A DNA stretch of 64,000 nt from Methylophilus glucosoxydans (GTDB lineage Bacteria > Pseudomonadota > Gammaproteobacteria > Burkholderiales > Methylophilaceae). Positions 1-9,055 of this stretch are shown one piece after another (within the stretch, counting starts at the first letter, position 1; every line of letters begins with the position of its first letter). The notes beneath the pieces are model-generated. The model was not told where the DNA came from. It searched no databases and was given only the letters and a program-made list of their open reading frames with translations. The position numbers and the translations under genes were made by a program. The stretch covers positions 1,674,001 through 1,738,000 of the forward strand of contig NZ_JBHTJW010000002.1 in NCBI RefSeq assembly GCF_042676145.1. Reading direction: 5' to 3'.

Positions 1-411
1 TAAAAACCATAAGGACCGGGTATAAACTACCAACCACGTAGCCGCAGCAGTAAAACTGGCCAAATACAGGCATAACATGATCGTAGAAATATAAGCTAGC
101 CATGACGGCATTTCGCCAAAGTCGTGCAACGTACCCACCATCCACGAGAGACCTGCCGCGTACATTCCCAAGCCAAAGGACAAACCAACCCATCCAGCTT
201 GACCAGGCGTGCTACTCTGGTCAAGCAACCAATACAAAACTAAAAGCGTCGCAAATGGAACAAGATAAAAATAAAAAGGCGCAAACCCCAAAACGGTGAG
301 TGCGCCTGACACTGCAGCAGTGACTAGTAAATAAGCAGGTTCATGCAAATGAGATTTGAATGCATGCAAAATGCTCAAACCTAATTGCGCTACCTGCCTA
401 AAGTTCATCAT
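1..411 (-). CDS. lnt: Apolipoprotein N-acyltransferase, N-terminal part (cut by window edge)
   Basis: The minus-strand frame is open from two adjacent ATGs (408 and 411) to base 1, giving about 136 visible residues. It reads as a hydrophobic protein with the motif GFAPFYFYLVPFATLLVLYW near residues 37-56, followed by GLGMYAAGLSWMV, which is the typical start of Lnt (conserved GFAPF, then the GxxxGxxWM stretch before the nitrilase domain). Lnt adds the third acyl chain to lipoproteins in the inner membrane. The catalytic nitrilase domain lies outside the window. The gene follows manB in the same direction with a 35-bp gap. No strong ribosome binding site is visible, so the choice between the two ATGs is open. 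Confidence 0.8.
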   Translation of the reverse strand, partial: MMNFRQVAQLGLSILHAFKSHLHEPAYLLVTAAVSGALTVLGFAPFYFYLVPFATLLVLYWLLDQSSTPGQAGWVGLSFGLGMYAAGLSWMVGTLHDFGEMPSWLAYISTIMLCLYLASFTAAATWLVVYTRSLWFL

Positions 412-446
412 TCAAATGAAACTAAAACATTCCGGAAAAGAACAGA

Positions 447-1877
447 TCAAGCAAACTTGGAAAGTTGTGTCAGCGTTGTCTCAAGCAGTGTCATGGCAGC
501 AGCTACAGATACGTCTTCGACATAACAGCGGAACTCTGGCGCATTTCCTGAAGGGCGTAAATGAACAATCTGATTTGACGTCAAGGTTAATCTCAAACCA
601 TCAGTGGTATCCACCTGACTCACCTTAAACGGCAATTTTAAAGCATCTACCAGCACATCAAGATTGACAGACCATTCAGCTAACAAGGCCTGACTTTTAC
701 TGGTGGCAAAATTTTGCAGTCGGTCACTGGCGGTAAACCTTTGCGGTAACATCGCTACCTGTTGTGACAGTGCTTGACCGAGCTGTTTAACTTGGGTCAG
801 CAGAATTACAACTGGCAAAACTGCATCCCTAGTTGGCAATGCGGCCAATGCAGGAAACTGTGGTGATGGGCTACCCAATAAAAAACCGCCATTCGCTTCA
901 AATCCCGCCACACCGCTTGCCCCACCTGCAGCAAGTTGTTCCATCCCTGCAATGACAAATGGAGAACCAATCCTGGTGCGAATCACTTGCTTAAAGAAAC
1001 CACTATTTTCTATCGCTGTATTACAACTGACAGGGACTGCCAAATGATCAATCTTCAAAGCTCTTGCCGTCAACAGCCCCACAATATCGCCACGTAACCA
1101 TTGCCCGCACTCATCACTAATCAGTGGACGATCACCATCACCATCAGTAGAGATAATAGCATCCACCTCATATTGTCTAGCCCATGCCAAACCACGCTGT
1201 ACATCTTCTGCCGAGACTGCTTCTGTATCAATAGGCACAAACGACTCCGAGCGCTCTAAACAAATCACCTCAGCGCCCAAGCTTGTCAACAACGCCTGCA
1301 TCAAATCGCGCCCAACGCTAGAATGCTGGTAAAGCGCAAGCTTCAAACCTGAGAGCCCATTCACCCCTGCAACAGCAATATAACGTTGCATATATTCCTG
1401 ATAGGCGTCAGGATTGACGGGCGACAGTGCCGTTTCATCTACTGCCCTCTCCGTCAATTCACAGTCAAGCATGGCCGCTTCATCCGATTTACTGATCTCA
1501 CCATCCGGGCGGTAAAACTTGAGACCATTACGGTCAAACGGAATATGACTGCCTGTCACCATAATGCCTGGGATTTGTCGTGTCTGCGCATATAAAGCCA
1601 ACGCAGGTGTTGGGATTGCATCGCAAAATACAGCCTCAATCCCTAGTTGACGCAACATGCTGGCGCAAGCCTGCGCAATACGCAAACTACTGGGGCGCAA
1701 ATCTACCGCAATCGCCACCTTGTCAAAGCGAAAATTCGCCTGCATGGTGCACGCAAAGGCCTGTGTATAGGCAGCACACACCTCATCAGTCAGCGCAGAG
1801 ACCAAGCCGCGTGCGCCACTGGTACCAAATGCTACCCCACTCTGCTGAATTACATCTTTTAATTGAGTCACTGCCAT
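447..1877 (-). CDS. manB: Phosphomannomutase / phosphoglucomutase family protein
   Basis: This 476-residue protein belongs to the alpha-D-phosphohexomutase superfamily, which interconverts hexose 6-phosphate and 1-phosphate. The phosphoserine loop is MVTGSHIP (Ser110), the metal-binding loop is DGDGDR (245-250), the sugar-binding loop is FEANGG (326-331), and the C-terminal phosphate-binding loop is RPSGNAPEFR (441-450). Several loops differ from the textbook forms (TASHNP, GExSGH, RPSGTEP), but the key Ser, the Asp triad and the Arg-Pro-Ser-Gly are kept. It follows manC by 22 bp, so it probably supplies mannose 1-phosphate to ManC for GDP-mannose in exopolysaccharide synthesis. A CpsG-like subgroup assignment is inference. 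Confidence 0.85.
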   Translation of the reverse strand: MAVTQLKDVIQQSGVAFGTSGARGLVSALTDEVCAAYTQAFACTMQANFRFDKVAIAVDLRPSSLRIAQACASMLRQLGIEAVFCDAIPTPALALYAQTRQIPGIMVTGSHIPFDRNGLKFYRPDGEISKSDEAAMLDCELTERAVDETALSPVNPDAYQEYMQRYIAVAGVNGLSGLKLALYQHSSVGRDLMQALLTSLGAEVICLERSESFVPIDTEAVSAEDVQRGLAWARQYEVDAIISTDGDGDRPLISDECGQWLRGDIVGLLTARALKIDHLAVPVSCNTAIENSGFFKQVIRTRIGSPFVIAGMEQLAAGGASGVAGFEANGGFLLGSPSPQFPALAALPTRDAVLPVVILLTQVKQLGQALSQQVAMLPQRFTASDRLQNFATSKSQALLAEWSVNLDVLVDALKLPFKVSQVDTTDGLRLTLTSNQIVHLRPSGNAPEFRCYVEDVSVAAAMTLLETTLTQLSKFA

Positions 1878-1899
1878 CTCTCAGTTAAGGCCATCGCAT

Positions 1900-3318
1900 T
1901 CAAGCGCGACCATAAGTATCCTCATAGCGCACAATATCGTCCTCGCCCAAATAGCTGCCAGACTGCACTTCAATCAGATGCAATGGCAATTTGCCGGGAT
2001 TTTCAAGCCGGTGCGTAGAGCCAATCGGAATATAGGTAGACTCATTTTCGGTATACAGCTTAGTCACATTATCCACCGTAATCATGGCAGAGCCACTGAC
2101 CACTACCCAATGTTCTGCACGGTGGTGATGCATTTGCAGTGACAGCTTTTCACCAGGCTTGACCATGATGCGTTTGACCTGAAATCTCTCTCCCACATCA
2201 ATGCCCTCATACCAGCCCCATGGACGGTACACACGGGGATGCACCTGATGCTCATTGCGGCCGCTGGCCTTTAAATGATCAACAATATTTTTTACATCTT
2301 GTGCGCAATCCCGATGAGCCACCAATACTGCATCGCTGGTTTCCACAATCAGCAAGTCTTCAACCCCCACCGCCGCCACAAATCGGCTTTCTGCGCGCAC
2401 CAAGGTGTTTTTCACGTTTTTCAAGTACACATCACCACGCGTGGCATTGCCTGCCTCGTCGTTAGGCTGTACCTCTTTGAGTGCCGTCCACGAACCGACA
2501 TCGTTCCAACCCATGCTGGCAGGCACCACGGCGGCCAGTTTGGTTTTTTCCATCACCGCATAATCAATGGAGTCCGATGGAGATTCCGCAAACGAGGCCT
2601 CATGCAACCGCACAAAATCCAGATCCTGATAGCTCTGCGCAACCGCACTGCTTACTGCATTAACCATGGCAGGCGCATATTGCTGCAACTCACTCAAAAA
2701 TACAGAGGGCTTAAACAAAAACATGCCACTGTTCCAGTAAAAATTGCCAGCATCCAGGTATTGCTTTGCAGTCGCCGCATCCGGCTTTTCCACAAACCGT
2801 GCCACTTCAAAACAACCATCAGCTGCCAGTGCCGCCCCCGATTGAATATAGCCATAGCCAGTCTCGGGATGCGTCGGCTCAATGCCAAAGGTCACCAGCT
2901 TGCCTTGCGTGGCTGCCACACAGGCACGGCGAACGGCCGCCTCAAACGCCGCAACATCGGTAATCACATGGTCTGCCGGCAACACCAGCATCAACACGTC
3001 CTGATCTTTCAACGCCATCGCCGCCGCCGCAATCGCAGGTGCGGTATTTTTCGCCACTGGCTCCAACACAATTGCCTGTGGCGTCAAATTCACCTGCCGC
3101 AACTGCTCGGCCACCAAAAAGCGGTGGTCGTTGCCGCAGACTACCACCGGGGAAGCCACCTGGGCCCAGCTAGATAAACGCAGCAAGGTCTCTTGCAACA
3201 TGGTGTTATCGGTGACCAGAGGCAGCAACTGTTTAGGTAACACCGCACGCGACAACGGCCACAACCTGGTGCCCGAACCACCGGACAAAATCACTGGAAC
3301 AATTTTCATGAAAGACAT
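1900..3318 (-). CDS. manC: Mannose-1-phosphate guanylyltransferase / mannose-6-phosphate isomerase
   Basis: This 472-residue bifunctional type II enzyme makes GDP-mannose and can isomerise fructose 6-phosphate to mannose 6-phosphate. The N-terminal nucleotidyltransferase signature is VILSGGSGTRLWPLSR (residues 9-24), with FVEKP further on. The C-terminal cupin (about 365-470) has the isomerase motif QMHHHRAEHW and the start PWGWYEGID. Length is normal for ManC/AlgA/CpsB. A second in-frame ATG three codons downstream (3309) has a better-spaced upstream GGA and starts directly at KIVPVILSGG, so it may be the true start. It sits between galE and manB in the sugar-nucleotide end of the exopolysaccharide locus. 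Confidence 0.92.
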   Translation of the reverse strand: MSFMKIVPVILSGGSGTRLWPLSRAVLPKQLLPLVTDNTMLQETLLRLSSWAQVASPVVVCGNDHRFLVAEQLRQVNLTPQAIVLEPVAKNTAPAIAAAAMALKDQDVLMLVLPADHVITDVAAFEAAVRRACVAATQGKLVTFGIEPTHPETGYGYIQSGAALAADGCFEVARFVEKPDAATAKQYLDAGNFYWNSGMFLFKPSVFLSELQQYAPAMVNAVSSAVAQSYQDLDFVRLHEASFAESPSDSIDYAVMEKTKLAAVVPASMGWNDVGSWTALKEVQPNDEAGNATRGDVYLKNVKNTLVRAESRFVAAVGVEDLLIVETSDAVLVAHRDCAQDVKNIVDHLKASGRNEHQVHPRVYRPWGWYEGIDVGERFQVKRIMVKPGEKLSLQMHHHRAEHWVVVSGSAMITVDNVTKLYTENESTYIPIGSTHRLENPGKLPLHLIEVQSGSYLGEDDIVRYEDTYGRA

Positions 3319-3379
3319 CCAAAAATTAAATACATAAAACTAAAGGCTCTCGCATCACTTACGATGAACAAGTAATGAA

Positions 3380-4369
3380 TTACTCTTTAGCTACGCGATC
3401 CGAACACTTCAACTCCCACTGCCAGGCATGTTGAACAATCGTTTCAAGGTCGGTAAATATCGGCTTCCAGTTCAAAATACTCCTTGCGCGCTTGGCGTCA
3501 GCGACCAGTCTTGCCGGATCTCCCTCTCTACGCGGGCCATCAATCACCTTAACCGATCTGCCAGAGACTTTTTGCACTGCATCGAGCACTTCCTGCACAG
3601 AGAAGCCAGAACCATTGCCCAAATTAAAGCGGTCACTCTCGCCACCACTTTCCAAATAATCTAACGCAGCAAGATGTGCAGCGCATAAATCTACAATGTG
3701 AATATAGTCCCGGATACATGTGCCATCCGGCGTATCATAGTCACGGCCAAACACCTGAATGTTTTCACGACGCCCAGAGGCGGCCTGTAAAATCAACGGG
3801 ATTAAATGTGTCTCAGGGTCGTGGCGCTCACCCAGCTGACCCTCTGGGTCTGCGCCCGCAGCATTAAAATAGCGTAAGCAAACAGACCTGAAATCAAAAG
3901 CCTTGGCATAATCCGCCAAAACATGCTCAATCATCAGTTTTGATCGGCCATAAGGGTTTAAGGGGCGATTAGGATGCGCCTCATCAATCGGCACATAGTC
4001 TGGCTCACCAAATACCGCTGCCGTGGATGAGAAAATAAATTTTTTCACATCAAACTTGAGCATGGTATCCAGCAAATTCAAAGTGTTTGTGACATTGTTG
4101 CGGTAGTAGATATCTGGCTTGCGGACGGACTCACCCACCTGAATAAAGGAAGCAAAGTGCATCACCGCCTCTGGGTGATGCTCAGTAAATACTTTATCCA
4201 AACAATTGATATCAGCCAGATCCCCCTCAACAAACACACCACCGAGCACAGCATCGCGATGCCCGCTAGACAAGTTATCCAACGTAATCACGTCGTGACC
4301 AGAGTCCAGAAGCATTTTAACCATGTGTGAGCCAATATAGCCGGCACCACCCACCACTAACACACGCAT
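3380..4369 (-). CDS. galE: UDP-glucose 4-epimerase
   Basis: This 329-residue extended short-chain dehydrogenase interconverts UDP-glucose and UDP-galactose using bound NAD. The Rossmann motif GGAGYIGS is at residues 7-14. The catalytic segment has FSSTAAVFG (113-121) and Y140-x3-K144 in NPYGRSK, with the GalE-typical NPYGRSKLMIE run and RYFNAAGAD later. Length matches bacterial GalE. Its place among ugd, manC and glycosyltransferases indicates that it feeds galactose into the exopolysaccharide, though a housekeeping role is not excluded. Confidence 0.92.
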   Translation of the reverse strand: MRVLVVGGAGYIGSHMVKMLLDSGHDVITLDNLSSGHRDAVLGGVFVEGDLADINCLDKVFTEHHPEAVMHFASFIQVGESVRKPDIYYRNNVTNTLNLLDTMLKFDVKKFIFSSTAAVFGEPDYVPIDEAHPNRPLNPYGRSKLMIEHVLADYAKAFDFRSVCLRYFNAAGADPEGQLGERHDPETHLIPLILQAASGRRENIQVFGRDYDTPDGTCIRDYIHIVDLCAAHLAALDYLESGGESDRFNLGNGSGFSVQEVLDAVQKVSGRSVKVIDGPRREGDPARLVADAKRARSILNWKPIFTDLETIVQHAWQWELKCSDRVAKE

Positions 4370-4486
4370 TGTAAGTATCCTTATATCTTTAATTATTGAG
4401 TGAAGAGGTCTGAACTAATATTTACTCTTTAAAGTTTAAGTTTTTGCGTCACCACTCCAGCAACGCTGACCATGACAGAGGTTGAT

Positions 4487-5653
4487 TTAGTCATTACCAA
4501 AAAGGTCTCGTGTGTAAACTTTACCTACCACATCTTCCAGCTCTTTCGCGTGGCGGTTGGCAATAATCACATCAGAAATCTGTTTAAACTGGTTTAAATC
4601 ATTCACCACTTTCGAGTTAAAAAACTCCGATTCTTCTAGCACGGGCTCATAGACAACCACCTCAATCCCCTTACCTTTAATGCGCTTCATGATGCCCTGA
4701 ATCGAAGACGCTCTAAAGTTGTCAGACCCTGCCTTCATGATCAAGCGGTAAATGCCAACCACTTTTGGTTTTTTCTTGATAATGCTATCGGCAATAAAGT
4801 CTTTACGCGTCGTGTTCGCTTCCACAATCGCATTAATCAGGTTTTGAGGTACTTGCGAATAATTAGCCAGCAGCTGTTTGGTGTCCTTAGGCAAGCAGTA
4901 GCCACCATAACCAAACGAAGGGTTGTTGTAATGATTGCCAATGCGCGGGTCCATACACACGCCATTAATAATCTGGCGTGAATCCAGGCCATGGGACTCG
5001 GCATAAGTGTCCAACTCATTGAAATAAGCCACGCGCATTGCAAGGAAGGTATTCGCAAAGAGCTTGATCGCTTCAGCCTCTGAGCTGTTGGTTAACAACA
5101 CCGGCACATCAGGCTTCAGGCAGTTATCTTTTAGCAAATTAGCAAAGGTCTGCGCACGCTCAGAAACCTCACCCACCACAATCCGCGAAGGATACAGGTT
5201 GTCATACAAGGCTTTACCTTCACGCAAAAACTCTGGTGAAAAAATCAGGTTTTTACAATTAAGTTCAGCGCGTATTTTCTCAGTGTAACCCACAGGGATA
5301 GTTGATTTGATTACCATCACCGCATTTGGGTTAATGGCCATTACATCTTTAATCACCGCCTCAACAGAGCGGGTGTTAAAGTAGTTGGTTTCAGGATCAT
5401 AATCGGTTGGCGTGGCAATGATAACAAACTCAGCTCCGATGTAAGCCTCTTGCTTGTCGGTAGTCGCTTTAAAATTAAGCTGTTTGTTCGCCAAAAAATC
5501 TTCAATTTCATGGTCTACAATCGGCGACTTTTTCTGGTTTAGCAACGCCACTTTTTCAGGGACAATATCCAGGGCAACCACTTCATTTTTTTGGGCTAAC
5601 AATACGGCCAGTGACAATCCAACATAACCAGTACCAGCGATGGCAATTTTCAT
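4487..5653 (-). CDS. ugd: UDP-glucose 6-dehydrogenase
   Basis: This enzyme oxidises UDP-glucose to UDP-glucuronate with two NAD. The protein has 388 residues, the length of the short enterobacterial Ugd form. Visible motifs are the N-terminal dinucleotide fold GTGYVG (7-12), the SPEFLREG stretch (139-146), and the catalytic cysteine C253 in GYGGYCLPKDTKQ. The NPNAVMVIKSTIPVGYT segment (108-123) is also typical. It lies between galE and an SDR epimerase, suggesting that the polymer contains a uronic acid or a pentose derived from it. Confidence 0.92.
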   Translation of the reverse strand: MKIAIAGTGYVGLSLAVLLAQKNEVVALDIVPEKVALLNQKKSPIVDHEIEDFLANKQLNFKATTDKQEAYIGAEFVIIATPTDYDPETNYFNTRSVEAVIKDVMAINPNAVMVIKSTIPVGYTEKIRAELNCKNLIFSPEFLREGKALYDNLYPSRIVVGEVSERAQTFANLLKDNCLKPDVPVLLTNSSEAEAIKLFANTFLAMRVAYFNELDTYAESHGLDSRQIINGVCMDPRIGNHYNNPSFGYGGYCLPKDTKQLLANYSQVPQNLINAIVEANTTRKDFIADSIIKKKPKVVGIYRLIMKAGSDNFRASSIQGIMKRIKGKGIEVVVYEPVLEESEFFNSKVVNDLNQFKQISDVIIANRHAKELEDVVGKVYTRDLFGND

Positions 5654-5701
5654 TCTAAATCCCTTAATGTTTAACTTTTAAATATTCCGGTTAAATATCA
5701 A

Positions 5702-6700
5702 CTAGGCTTTCCAGTCATTAGGCCTATCGTTCTTCCAGTCGGCGAAAGCGGTCTCAAGCGTATATTTAAAGGGATATTTCTCTTTGGTCAGCACATATGG
5801 CTGGATATTATTTGAACGAACCAGCTTCTTGATTCTGACCGGGCTGATAGGTGTAGAGATGCCAAAAGGTCTGGTCACAGCCTCAACCAAATAAGAGCCT
5901 ATTAACAACAAACGATACGGGATAGAAGGAACGAAACGTGAAACACCAGCTACCTGACACGTTGCATTGACATACTCTTCTACAGAGGGCGGCTTCATGG
6001 TGAAGTTATACAAAAAGGAACCACCGGTTGCTGGCACTTTTTCATTGAGTGCCCACCACATTGTATTCACCAACTCTTTAACATAGCCACCAGACTTTCT
6101 GGTTGAGCGATTGCCCATGTAAAAGAAATAACGTTTCAATGTGGCTTTCACCAAACGGGTTACATTCCCGCCCTCACCTGGACCAAACACAACGCCAGGT
6201 CTAACAATCACCAAGCGGCGTGTTTGATCAGCTTTTTGCCAAGCCATATGAATTTTTTCTGCAGCCAATTTTGAGCCGCCATAGGCGCTTACAGGAGTCG
6301 GGATGGATTCTTCGGTTTTTTCAGCCTCAGACGGTCCATATGGCGCAATGCTGCTGGTGAAAATAATACTATTACAACCTACTTTTTCGGCCCAAGCACA
6401 TACATTATCAGCTCCTGGCAAATTCGTTTCGTAATACTCATGCGACTCATGTCCCGGTTCACGGTGTACCGCAGCAAAGTTAGCGATCAGATCAACCGAG
6501 GCGGGTAAATTCCAGGCAGAAATCGGTGTTCTCACATCAATATTGGCATAACTGACTTTTGATGAATCAAAAGTGAAGTCACTACGGATAGGCTTAATAT
6601 CCGCCAACACCACATGATCTGCCAATTGATTATTAATCAGATAAAGCGCCAGATGACTGCCAATAAATCCAGTACCGCCAAAAATTACGCACGTTTTCAT
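5702..6700 (-). CDS. NAD-dependent epimerase/dehydratase (extended SDR)
   Basis: The protein has 332 residues with the N-terminal NAD motif GGTGFIGS (8-15) and a catalytic Y140-x3-K144 in SAYGGSKLAAEK, preceded by FTSSIAPYGPS. These define an extended short-chain dehydrogenase acting on a nucleotide sugar. The substrate cannot be read from the sequence. The motif context (GPSEAEKTEES, then PVSAYGGSK) resembles the broad epimerase/dehydratase group found in polysaccharide loci rather than GalE itself. It lies 19 bp downstream of a glycosyltransferase and upstream of ugd, so a role in precursor synthesis is the best inference. Confidence 0.75.
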   Translation of the reverse strand: MKTCVIFGGTGFIGSHLALYLINNQLADHVVLADIKPIRSDFTFDSSKVSYANIDVRTPISAWNLPASVDLIANFAAVHREPGHESHEYYETNLPGADNVCAWAEKVGCNSIIFTSSIAPYGPSEAEKTEESIPTPVSAYGGSKLAAEKIHMAWQKADQTRRLVIVRPGVVFGPGEGGNVTRLVKATLKRYFFYMGNRSTRKSGGYVKELVNTMWWALNEKVPATGGSFLYNFTMKPPSVEEYVNATCQVAGVSRFVPSIPYRLLLIGSYLVEAVTRPFGISTPISPVRIKKLVRSNNIQPYVLTKEKYPFKYTLETAFADWKNDRPNDWKA

Positions 6701-6718
6701 GTCATCCTCTCAGTTTTT

Positions 6719-7825
6719 TTACTTTTTTGGTGCATTCACAGACTGATTGACGATTGCCATGAATCTATCCAGGAACACATTTTTTTCAAATTGCATGGCA
6801 TGGTCATGCAAATAGCTAGGGTCAAATTGAAACTTGCCATTTTCCATCGCAAGAATCGCCTGTTCGAGATCCTCAAAGGTTTGGTCAGCAAATAATATGC
6901 CTGTTTTGCCATCAACCACAGTATCTAGCGCGCCACCCTTACCATAAGCAATTACCGGAGCACCCGCTGCCATTGCCTCCACAGGCACAATACCAAAATC
7001 CTCAAGCCCCGGGAAAACGAGTGCCTTGCAACGCTCTAGATGGTCTTTCACCACATTAAATGGTTGGCGCCCCATTAAGGTTACGTTCGGGCCTGCAGTC
7101 TCTTTCAACTTCTCAAACAGCTCACCTTCACCAATCACAACCAAAGGCAAATTAAGCTTATTAAACACCTCAACAACTAAATCAGCTCTTTTATACCCAA
7201 CCAATTGGCCCAAGCAGAGATAGAAATCTCCTCTAGTACGTGTATGGTCAAATAAAGTGGCATTCACTGGCGGAAACACGACATCTGACTCGCGACGATA
7301 AAACTTCTTAATACGACTCGCAACAAAAGTGGAGTTGGCAACAAAATGGTCAACGCGATCAGCAGATGCTCTATCCCAAACCCTAAGCCAATGCGCGATG
7401 AAAGGAAATAATGTTCTGATCAAGCGCCCAGCACCTGCAACATATGAATAATACATATCCCACACATATCGCATCGGAGAGTGGCAATAGCAAATATGCA
7501 CAGCATCCGGTCTGGTAATCACGCCCTTTGCCGGCCCAGACTCACTACTGATAATCAAGTCGTAAGCCGTCAAATCTAACTGCTCAAGCGCCAACGGCAT
7601 CAATGGCAAATATTTTTGATAATGTTTTTTTGCGCCTGGTAATTTAGAAATAAAGGTATTGTAAACATTGCCTTTAAAATCTGGCCCCAACGTCTTAATA
7701 ACCAGATCTCTATCACACACATGGATAAACACATCAGCTTGTGGAAACGCAGAGACAATCGCAGATACAACAGCCTCCCCTCCCCGGTTACTCAGCCACC
7801 AATAATGTACAACTGCAACTTTCAT
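6719..7825 (-). CDS. Glycosyltransferase, GT4 family (mannosyltransferase-like)
   Basis: The protein has 368 residues in a GT-B fold layout. The start, KVAVVHYWWLSNRGGEAVV, is typical of the acceptor-side domain. The donor-binding domain carries GLEDFGIVPVEAMAAGAPVI near residue 286, the GT4 E-x7-E motif (here EDFGIVPVEAM). The segment CYCHSPMRYVWDMYYSY is characteristic of WbaZ-like sugar transferases of O-antigen and exopolysaccharide loci. It would act at the cytoplasmic face of the membrane and add one sugar to the lipid-linked repeat unit. The linkage and sugar cannot be deduced. Confidence 0.8.
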   Translation of the reverse strand: MKVAVVHYWWLSNRGGEAVVSAIVSAFPQADVFIHVCDRDLVIKTLGPDFKGNVYNTFISKLPGAKKHYQKYLPLMPLALEQLDLTAYDLIISSESGPAKGVITRPDAVHICYCHSPMRYVWDMYYSYVAGAGRLIRTLFPFIAHWLRVWDRASADRVDHFVANSTFVASRIKKFYRRESDVVFPPVNATLFDHTRTRGDFYLCLGQLVGYKRADLVVEVFNKLNLPLVVIGEGELFEKLKETAGPNVTLMGRQPFNVVKDHLERCKALVFPGLEDFGIVPVEAMAAGAPVIAYGKGGALDTVVDGKTGILFADQTFEDLEQAILAMENGKFQFDPSYLHDHAMQFEKNVFLDRFMAIVNQSVNAPKK

Positions 7826-7855
7826 AGCATGCCTTTAGTTTTTTAAAATCTGGAA

Positions 7856-9019
7856 TCAAAAATCGCCAACAATATCGAGCATTTTTTTTGTACGACGCTC
7901 ATATGTTTGCTCTTTTGCTGCCTCAAGTCTGGCTTCAAGAGGGATCACTTGTCCTGCTAAGGTTTGTTCTAATGCTTGTACAAATGCTTCGTCAGATTTG
8001 GTGATCGCAGCAATATGTTTGCAATTTTTCAAAGCGTTTAACTCGGTTGCCACCACCGGCAAACCCGCTGCCAAATACTCATAAAACTTCATTGGAAACA
8101 TTGACTTGGTATACTCATTAAGCATGTTAGGCAGAATACCTACATCAAATGCCTTCATATAAGCAGGCAAAGACTGATAAGACTTGGGACCCAAAAAATG
8201 AATATTCGAATATTTTTTTAAGGTTGAAACATCGGTCCATGGATCACCCTCCCCAACTTTACCAATCATCACGATGGACCACTCAGGATGCTTAGCAGCC
8301 ATTTGCTCTAACAGGCTAAAGTTAACCTTGTAACCACTAATTGCACCCACAAAGCCAATCACAGGCTTGCTCAAATTTTTGACATCCTCTGGAACCTCAA
8401 GATCACTTTCTCTCGCTTGAGAAAAGTGAGCATAATCGGCCACATTAGAAAAATAATGCGTATTAGGATTTAAAGACTTTCGCGTTTCAAAAAGATGCTC
8501 TGCTGTCACAAAGCAAACATCCACACCTTTCACTAACTCAGTCTCAGCCGCCTCAATCTCTTCAACCGGCATCCCAGGTTGTGCCTTGATTTCATCCACG
8601 CAGTGATAAACCGTTTTTTTGTAATCTTTAAGATTAAAAAAACGAGTAGTCATCGGGTTGTAGGTCCAAAAAAGACTATCGTTAAAATTTAGTTTCCACA
8701 GCCAAAACTTGAGGCCCGTATTTAACAAAAAACGATTTAACTGCTGTACAGCCTTATAGCGCTGCAAAGGAATCACAATAGGTGACCATACCCACACATT
8801 TTCCCTTACGTTTTGCGGTGGCCTGATTGCTTTTTTAACCCGCCCCCAAATCCGCTTTAAATCTTGGGCGGATGCAGAGGGTCTCCTCAGGCCCAATGAA
8901 TCAATGTAAAAAACTCTGTGCCCTGTGCGTGCTAACTCACAAGCAACATGTTGTTTATTAGTCCAGAAGGGATTGTCCCAATCAGCAGTAGAAAGCAATA
9001 TTAGATTTTCTGATTTCAT
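7856..9019 (-). CDS. Glycosyltransferase (GT-B fold, GT4-like)
   Basis: This is a 387-residue protein. The N-terminus, LILLSTADWDNPFWTNKQHVA, and the C-terminal motif MFPMKFYEYLAAGLPVVAT match glycosyltransferases annotated in exopolysaccharide loci that begin with a 'frequently rescued' GT-B N-terminal domain. In the donor-binding motif, KFYEYLAAGLPVV replaces the usual ExFGxxxLEAMA. It is the next gene after a flippase gene (36-bp gap) and precedes a second GT4 gene. The sugar donor and acceptor are unknown. Confidence 0.75.
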   Translation of the reverse strand: MKSENLILLSTADWDNPFWTNKQHVACELARTGHRVFYIDSLGLRRPSASAQDLKRIWGRVKKAIRPPQNVRENVWVWSPIVIPLQRYKAVQQLNRFLLNTGLKFWLWKLNFNDSLFWTYNPMTTRFFNLKDYKKTVYHCVDEIKAQPGMPVEEIEAAETELVKGVDVCFVTAEHLFETRKSLNPNTHYFSNVADYAHFSQARESDLEVPEDVKNLSKPVIGFVGAISGYKVNFSLLEQMAAKHPEWSIVMIGKVGEGDPWTDVSTLKKYSNIHFLGPKSYQSLPAYMKAFDVGILPNMLNEYTKSMFPMKFYEYLAAGLPVVATELNALKNCKHIAAITKSDEAFVQALEQTLAGQVIPLEARLEAAKEQTYERRTKKMLDIVGDF

Positions 9020-9055
9020 GCGTGTCCCAAATAAATTATTTGATCTAAATACGAG

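Noticed and set aside
2275..3177. 300-codon plus-strand frame opposite manC
   Set aside because: His/Arg/Gln-rich shadow of a strongly supported gene; no domain and no ribosome binding site.
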